Assembly: GCA_040882845.1 (NCBI GenBank)
Contig: JBBEAM010000016.1
Location: 124,001-188,000, forward strand
Source: JBBEAM01 sp040882845
GTDB taxonomy: Bacteria > Pseudomonadota > Alphaproteobacteria > Kiloniellales > DSM-21159
Direction of reading: 5' to 3'
DNA: 64,000 nucleotides
A program made the position numbers and the translations under genes. The notes below the pieces were generated by a model that saw nothing but the letters and a program-made list of their open reading frames with translations, was not told the DNA's origin and ran no database searches. Shown piece after piece: positions 60,083-64,000 of this stretch. The stretch's first letter is position 1, and each line of letters opens with the position of its first letter.

Positions 60083-60673
60083 ATGAGCGAGATGGATTCC
60101 ATGGACGCGACCGCCGAGGACGGCTACCTGACCGGACAGCTGCTGATCGCCATGCCGACAATGCAGGATCCGCGCTTCGAGCGCTCGGTCATTTATCTCT
60201 GCGCCCACAGCGACAAGGGGGCGATGGGCATCGTCATCAACCGGCTGTTCGACTCGATCTCCTTTCCCGATCTCCTGGAGCAGCTCGAGATCGAGACCCC
60301 GGCGCCGCCCAATGAAATCCGGGTCCACTTCGGCGGCCCGGTCGAGACCGGCCGCGGCTTTGTGCTGCATTCCGCGGACTACCTGCAGGAAAGCAGCCTG
60401 CAGGTCGACGAGGAGATCGCCCTGACGGCCACGGTGGATATCCTGCAGGAGATCGCGCGGGGCAGCGGCCCGAAGCGGTCGCTGCTGGCGCTCGGCTATG
60501 CCGGATGGAGTCCCGGACAGCTCGACGCCGAGATCCAGTCGAACGGCTGGCTGACCGCCGCCGCCGACGAAAAGCTGCTGTTCGACGGCGATCTCGACGG
60601 CAAGTGGGACCGGGCGTTGCGGAAAATCGGCCTCGACGTCAGCAAGCTCTCCGGTCACGCCGGGCACGCCTGA
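60083..60673 (+). CDS. YqgE/AlgH family protein (UPF0301)
   Basis: Protein of 196 residues: LTGQLLIAMPTMQDPRFERS, VIYLCAHSDKGAMGIVINRL, FGGPVETGRGFVLHS and LALGYAGWSPGQLDAEIQSN. Widespread family, no firm activity; named after a role in alginate control in Pseudomonas. Start uncertain between 60083, 60092 and 60101. Divergent from the DsbD-like gene; a possible promoter TTCACA-17-TAGTAT lies around 60006-60034. Confidence 0.88.
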   Translation: MSEMDSMDATAEDGYLTGQLLIAMPTMQDPRFERSVIYLCAHSDKGAMGIVINRLFDSISFPDLLEQLEIETPAPPNEIRVHFGGPVETGRGFVLHSADYLQESSLQVDEEIALTATVDILQEIARGSGPKRSLLALGYAGWSPGQLDAEIQSNGWLTAAADEKLLFDGDLDGKWDRALRKIGLDVSKLSGHAGHA

Positions 60674-60686
60674 CCATCCGCAAGCC

Positions 60687-61322
60687 CTAGATTTCCAGGC
60701 TGTGAGCGCCGTTCTTCCGGGGCCGGAGGGCGGACTGGGCGCGCCACTCCTCGGCCAGCATGGCAAACAGCAGATGGTCGCGCCAGGCGTCGTCGATCCT
60801 GAGATACTGCCGGGCCACCCCCTCCTCGACGAAGCCGGTCTTCGACAGCAGCGAGCGGCTGGGGCCATTCTCCGGTAGGCAGGCGGCCTCGACCCGATGC
60901 AGCTTCAGGCGGTCGAAGGCGTAGTCGAGCACCTTGGGCAAAGCCTCGCTCATGTAGCCCTGGTTGGCGTGGGTTTTGCCCATCCAGTAGCCGAGACTGG
61001 CCGACTGGGAGACGCCCTGGCGCAGGTTGGCGAGGGAAACGCCGCCGATTACCTGATCGCTCGCGGCAAGGAAGACGAAGAAGCTGTAGCCGGTCCCCTC
61101 GCGCCACTCCGCCGCGTACTGCCGCAGACGGCGGCGGTAGGCGGCGCGGCTGAGCGAATCGCGCGGCCAGGTCGGCTCCCAGGGCTTGAGGAAGTCGCGG
61201 CTTTCCTCGCGCAGCGCCGCCCAGGCGCGCCAATCCGAAAGGCGCGGTGGGCGCAGATAGATCCGCTCCCCGATCAGGCGGGGGGAACGTGCGGTGCCAT
61301 TGCGAATCGTCTCTAGGAGCAT
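60687..61322 (-). CDS. Ribosomal-protein-alanine acetyltransferase-like GNAT
   Basis: Protein of 211 residues with the RimJ pattern: RLIGERIYLRPPRLSDWRAW, VIGGVSLANLRQGVSQSASL, GYWMGKTHANQGYMSEALPK and LPENGPSRSLLSKTGFVEEG. Probably acetylates an N-terminal amine. It is cotranscribed with the M16 peptidase and thrC: gap of 13 bases. Confidence 0.87.
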   Translation of the reverse strand: MLLETIRNGTARSPRLIGERIYLRPPRLSDWRAWAALREESRDFLKPWEPTWPRDSLSRAAYRRRLRQYAAEWREGTGYSFFVFLAASDQVIGGVSLANLRQGVSQSASLGYWMGKTHANQGYMSEALPKVLDYAFDRLKLHRVEAACLPENGPSRSLLSKTGFVEEGVARQYLRIDDAWRDHLLFAMLAEEWRAQSALRPRKNGAHSLEI

Positions 61323-61335
61323 GGTGTCTCGCAGT

Positions 61336-62595
61336 TTATGCGAGAAGCTTGGCAGCCCCGTCCAGGCCTTGCAAGCCGCTGGCCGGCCCAAGCCCCGCCA
61401 GGGTGCGAGGGCCCTCGAGCAACCGCCCGGCAACGCGCTGGATCGCGGCGGCGTCCACGGCATCGACCGCGGCGACCAGGGACTCGACGCTGCGCGGTGC
61501 GCCGTAGATCAGCAGCTGATTGGCGAGCTGCTCAACCCGCGAGGAGCTGCGCTCCCGGCTCATCAGCAGGCCGGCCTTGAGCTGCTGGCGGGCCCGCGCC
61601 AGCTCTTCCTCCCCGACCGGCTCGGCGGCCAGAGTCTCGATCTCCCCCTGCACCACCGGCAGCACCTCGGCGGCGTCCTCCGGCGCGCTGCCGGCATAGA
61701 TGCCGAACAGACCGCCGTCGCAGTGGGCGCCATTGAAGGAGAAGATGGTGTAGACCAGCCCCCGCTCCTCACGCACCTCCTGGAACAGCCGCGAGGACAT
61801 GCCGCCGCCGAGCAGCGTGGAGAACACGGAATAGGCGTAGTAGTCGGGATCCTGGAAACCCGCACCCTCGTAGCCGAGGATCAGGTGCAGCTGCTCCAGG
61901 GCGCGGGCCTCGCGAAACTCGCCGCCGCGGTAGGCGCCGGGCTCGGGCTCGATGCTGCCCGCGCCGCCCATGGCGGAGAAGGCCTCGGCGACGCGGGCGA
62001 CGAAGTCCTCATGATCGATCCGCCCGGCCGCCGCAAGCACGGTGCTGCCGGCGGTGTAGTTGCCCGCCAGGTAGCCGCGCAGATCCTCGCGCGAGAAGCT
62101 GCCGACGGTCTCGGCGCGGCCGAGCACCGGGCGCCCGACCGCCTGTCCGGGAAAGGCGGTTTCCTGAAAATGGTCGAAGATGATGTCGTCGGGGGTGTCC
62201 TGGGCCTGGCCGATCTCCTGCAGGATAACGCTGCGCTCGCGCTCCACCTCCTGCGGCGCGAAGGTCGAGTTGAGCAGGATATCGGAGACGATATCCAGCG
62301 CCAGCGGGGCATCCTCGGTCAGGACCTTGGCGTAGAAGGCGGTGGTTTCGCGGCTGGTGTAGGCATTGAGATGGCCGCCGACCGCCTCGATCTCCTCGGC
62401 GATCTGGCGGGCGCTGCGCCGCACCGTGCCCTTGAAGGCCATGTGCTCCAGGAAGTGGGCGATACCGTTGACCGGCGGGGCCTCGTGGCGCGCGCCGATA
62501 CCGACCCAGGCGCCGAGCGACACCGTCTCCACGGAGTCCATGCGGTCGGTGGCGACCGTCAGACCGTTATCCAGGCGGGTAACTTGAACGCTCAT
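61336..62595 (-). CDS. M16 family zinc peptidase (processing peptidase-like)
   Basis: Protein of 419 residues. The inverted zinc motif HFLEH (residues 47-51) with the downstream Glu is present in NGIAHFLEHMAFKGT; the C-terminal glycine-rich FSTLLGGGMSSRLFQEVREE is typical of the mitochondrial processing peptidase-like group. Start ATG 62595 with GGAAAG upstream. It follows thrC by 11 bases, the usual order in alphaproteobacteria. Substrate unknown; likely degrades peptides in the cytosol. Confidence 0.94.
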   Translation of the reverse strand: MSVQVTRLDNGLTVATDRMDSVETVSLGAWVGIGARHEAPPVNGIAHFLEHMAFKGTVRRSARQIAEEIEAVGGHLNAYTSRETTAFYAKVLTEDAPLALDIVSDILLNSTFAPQEVERERSVILQEIGQAQDTPDDIIFDHFQETAFPGQAVGRPVLGRAETVGSFSREDLRGYLAGNYTAGSTVLAAAGRIDHEDFVARVAEAFSAMGGAGSIEPEPGAYRGGEFREARALEQLHLILGYEGAGFQDPDYYAYSVFSTLLGGGMSSRLFQEVREERGLVYTIFSFNGAHCDGGLFGIYAGSAPEDAAEVLPVVQGEIETLAAEPVGEEELARARQQLKAGLLMSRERSSSRVEQLANQLLIYGAPRSVESLVAAVDAVDAAAIQRVAGRLLEGPRTLAGLGPASGLQGLDGAAKLLA

Positions 62596-62606
62596 GCCGT
62601 CTTTCC

Positions 62607-64000
62607 TCAAGCCACTTGCCGGCGCGCGCGGCTGCCGCGGCGCACGAAGTCCTGCACCGCTGCCAAATCGTCAGGCAGGGTCTCGCAGCGCTCGGGACGC
62701 GCGAGAAGATCGGCCAGCGAGGGCGGCAGCTCCGGGGTCAGGCCCAGGGCCCGCTCTACCGCAGCCGGGAACTTCGCCGGATGCGCCGTCGCCAGGGCGA
62801 CCACGGGGATCGCAGGATCCTGCCAGCAGGCCCGCGCAGCGGCCACGCCGATGGCGCTGTGCGGATCGAGCACTTCGCCGGTCTCCTCGTAGGTCCGCTT
62901 CATCTCAGCCAGGGTGCCCGCGTCATCCAGCCGGTAGCCCGTGAACAGTCCGGTCAGCCCGGCAAGCTGGTTGCCGCCGAGGCTGAAACCGCCGGTCTTG
63001 CGGAATTCGGTCATGGTCTTGGCGACAGCCGCGCCGTCGCCGCCGAGGGCGTCGTAGAGCAGCCGCTCGAAGTTGCTGGAAACCTGGATGTCCATGGAAG
63101 GAGAGTAAGTCGGCGTGACCCCCGCCATGGTCATGCGGCCGGTCTCGAAAAAGCGGGTCAGGATGTCGTTGCTGTTGGAGCCGACGATCAGCCCGGCGAT
63201 CGGCAGGCCCATCCTGCGCGCCGCATAGGCGGCGAAGACGTTGCCGAAGTTGCCGGTCGGCACGGCGAAGGCGATCTGCCGCTCCGGCGCGCCGAGCGCC
63301 AGCGCCGCCGTCACGTAGTAGACGATCTGCGCCATCACCCGCGCCCAGTTGATCGAGTTGACGGCGGAAAGGTTCATCTCCTCGCGGAAAGCCGTGTCGC
63401 CGAACATCGCCTTCACCAGGTCCTGGCAGTCGTCGAAGGTGCCTTCCAGGGCGATGTTGTGGACGTTGGCATCGGCGACCGTGGTCATCTGGCGGCGCTG
63501 CACCTCGCTGACCCGCCCCCGGGGGTGGAGGATGAAGATGTCGATCCGCTCGCCGCCGCGGCAGGCCTCGATCGCTGCCGAGCCGGTGTCGCCGGAGGTT
63601 GCGCCGACGATGGTCACCCGCGCGCCGCGCGCCGCCAGGACATGCTCGAAAAGGCGGCCGAGCAGCTGCATGGCGACATCCTTGAAGGCCAGGGTCGGCC
63701 CGTGGAACAGCTCCTGCAGCCAGAGCCCGGACTCGAGCTGCTTCAGCGGCGCCACGGCCTTGTGCCGGAAGCCGGCGTAGCTGTCTGCGACGATGCGGCG
63801 GAAGTCCGCCTCCTCGAGGCTGCCCTCGACGAAGGGCCACATCACCCGGAAGGCGACCTCGGCATAGGGCTGGCCCGCCAAACCGCGCAGCGCCGCCGCG
63901 TCGAGCTGCGGCCAGCTCTCCGGCAGGTAAAGACCGCCATCGCTGGCAAGGCCGGCGAGCAGGACCTCGTCGAAGCTCAGGGCCGGCGCTTGGCCGCGGG
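62607..64000 (-). CDS. thrC: Threonine synthase (5' end beyond the window)
   Basis: The frame is open to the right edge. It starts within the window at RGQAPALSFDEVLLAGLASD, so only about six N-terminal residues are missing. The PLP Lys lies in GPTLAFKDVAMQLLGRLF; TSGDTGSAAIEACRGGERID and FGNVFAAYAARRMGLPIAGL bind the cofactor phosphate. It converts O-phosphohomoserine, the product of ThrB, into threonine. It heads the operon thrC, M16 peptidase, GNAT. Confidence 0.95.
   Translation of the reverse strand, partial: RGQAPALSFDEVLLAGLASDGGLYLPESWPQLDAAALRGLAGQPYAEVAFRVMWPFVEGSLEEADFRRIVADSYAGFRHKAVAPLKQLESGLWLQELFHGPTLAFKDVAMQLLGRLFEHVLAARGARVTIVGATSGDTGSAAIEACRGGERIDIFILHPRGRVSEVQRRQMTTVADANVHNIALEGTFDDCQDLVKAMFGDTAFREEMNLSAVNSINWARVMAQIVYYVTAALALGAPERQIAFAVPTGNFGNVFAAYAARRMGLPIAGLIVGSNSNDILTRFFETGRMTMAGVTPTYSPSMDIQVSSNFERLLYDALGGDGAAVAKTMTEFRKTGGFSLGGNQLAGLTGLFTGYRLDDAGTLAEMKRTYEETGEVLDPHSAIGVAAARACWQDPAIPVVALATAHPAKFPAAVERALGLTPELPPSLADLLARPERCETLPDDLAAVQDFVRRGSRARRQVA

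Overview
The window looks like chromosomal DNA of a GC-rich alphaproteobacterium, probably in the Rhodospirillales sense. Support comes from a CcrM-type GANTC methyltransferase with a GANTC-loaded leader, an F0 operon with separate b' and b subunits, an electron-transfer flavoprotein:ubiquinone oxidoreductase, a DUF721 protein, alphaproteobacterial-style uracil-DNA glycosylase, and Tat-exported OpgG/OpgD. No ribosomal RNA is present, so the genus cannot be fixed from the sequence alone.

Layout. 1-2529: the N-terminal part of a large autotransporter (running off the left edge) and a GNAT acetyltransferase. 2939-6734: opgH and opgG for osmoregulated periplasmic glucans. 6802-8226: a small Rho-N-like protein, a GFA-family protein, and an SRPBCC protein with its ArsR-type repressor. 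8350-10531: arsenic operon 1 (arsR, acr3, arsH). 10557-24561: a 14-kb genomic island. 24545-24619: tRNA-Gln(TTG), the integration target. 24705-26076: arsenic operon 2 (arsR, arsI, arsC on the minus strand). 26109-31031: glycosyltransferase, GDP-mannose 3,5-epimerase-like enzyme, ispE and a TPR protein. 31152-39870: ETF-QO, uracil-DNA glycosylase, lytic transglycosylase, moaB, two small glycosyltransferases, a phosphotransferase and a radical SAM protein. 39912-46799: CPA2 antiporter, rnhB, ccrM, histidine kinase, mutY, DUF721 protein and DsbA-like protein. 46826-53025: smc and the F0 ATP synthase operon. 53143-64000: methyltransferase, lipoprotein, CDGSH protein, ispH, thrB, rnhA, peroxiredoxin, DsbD-like protein, YqgE, GNAT, M16 peptidase and thrC (running off the right edge).

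The island is the unusual part. It is bounded by a perfect 20-bp direct repeat made of the 3' end of tRNA-Gln, with three CTGTACTAG boxes just inside each end. It carries a tyrosine integrase at one end. Towards the other end is a HTH gene followed by a prim-pol/PriCT/RepA-type ATPase gene, with an iteron cluster (seven GTGCAC boxes) directly behind the ATPase gene. A leftward operon begins with a protein resembling a phage small terminase. There is also a serine recombinase next to a ~35-bp repeat array, and several unknown cargo genes. No capsid, portal, tail, large terminase or relaxase gene is visible. Together this resembles a phage satellite (PICI-like) more than a prophage or a conjugative element. 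The small P-loop gene pair beside the integrase and the DUF3800 gene beside the other end are candidate cargo.

The two arsenic operons point towards each other across the island. Their uptake-free logic is complementary: arsC reduces arsenate, Acr3 exports arsenite, and ArsI and ArsH deal with methylated or organic arsenicals. Both ArsR promoters carry a related dyad over the -10, placed so that the transcripts would be nearly leaderless.
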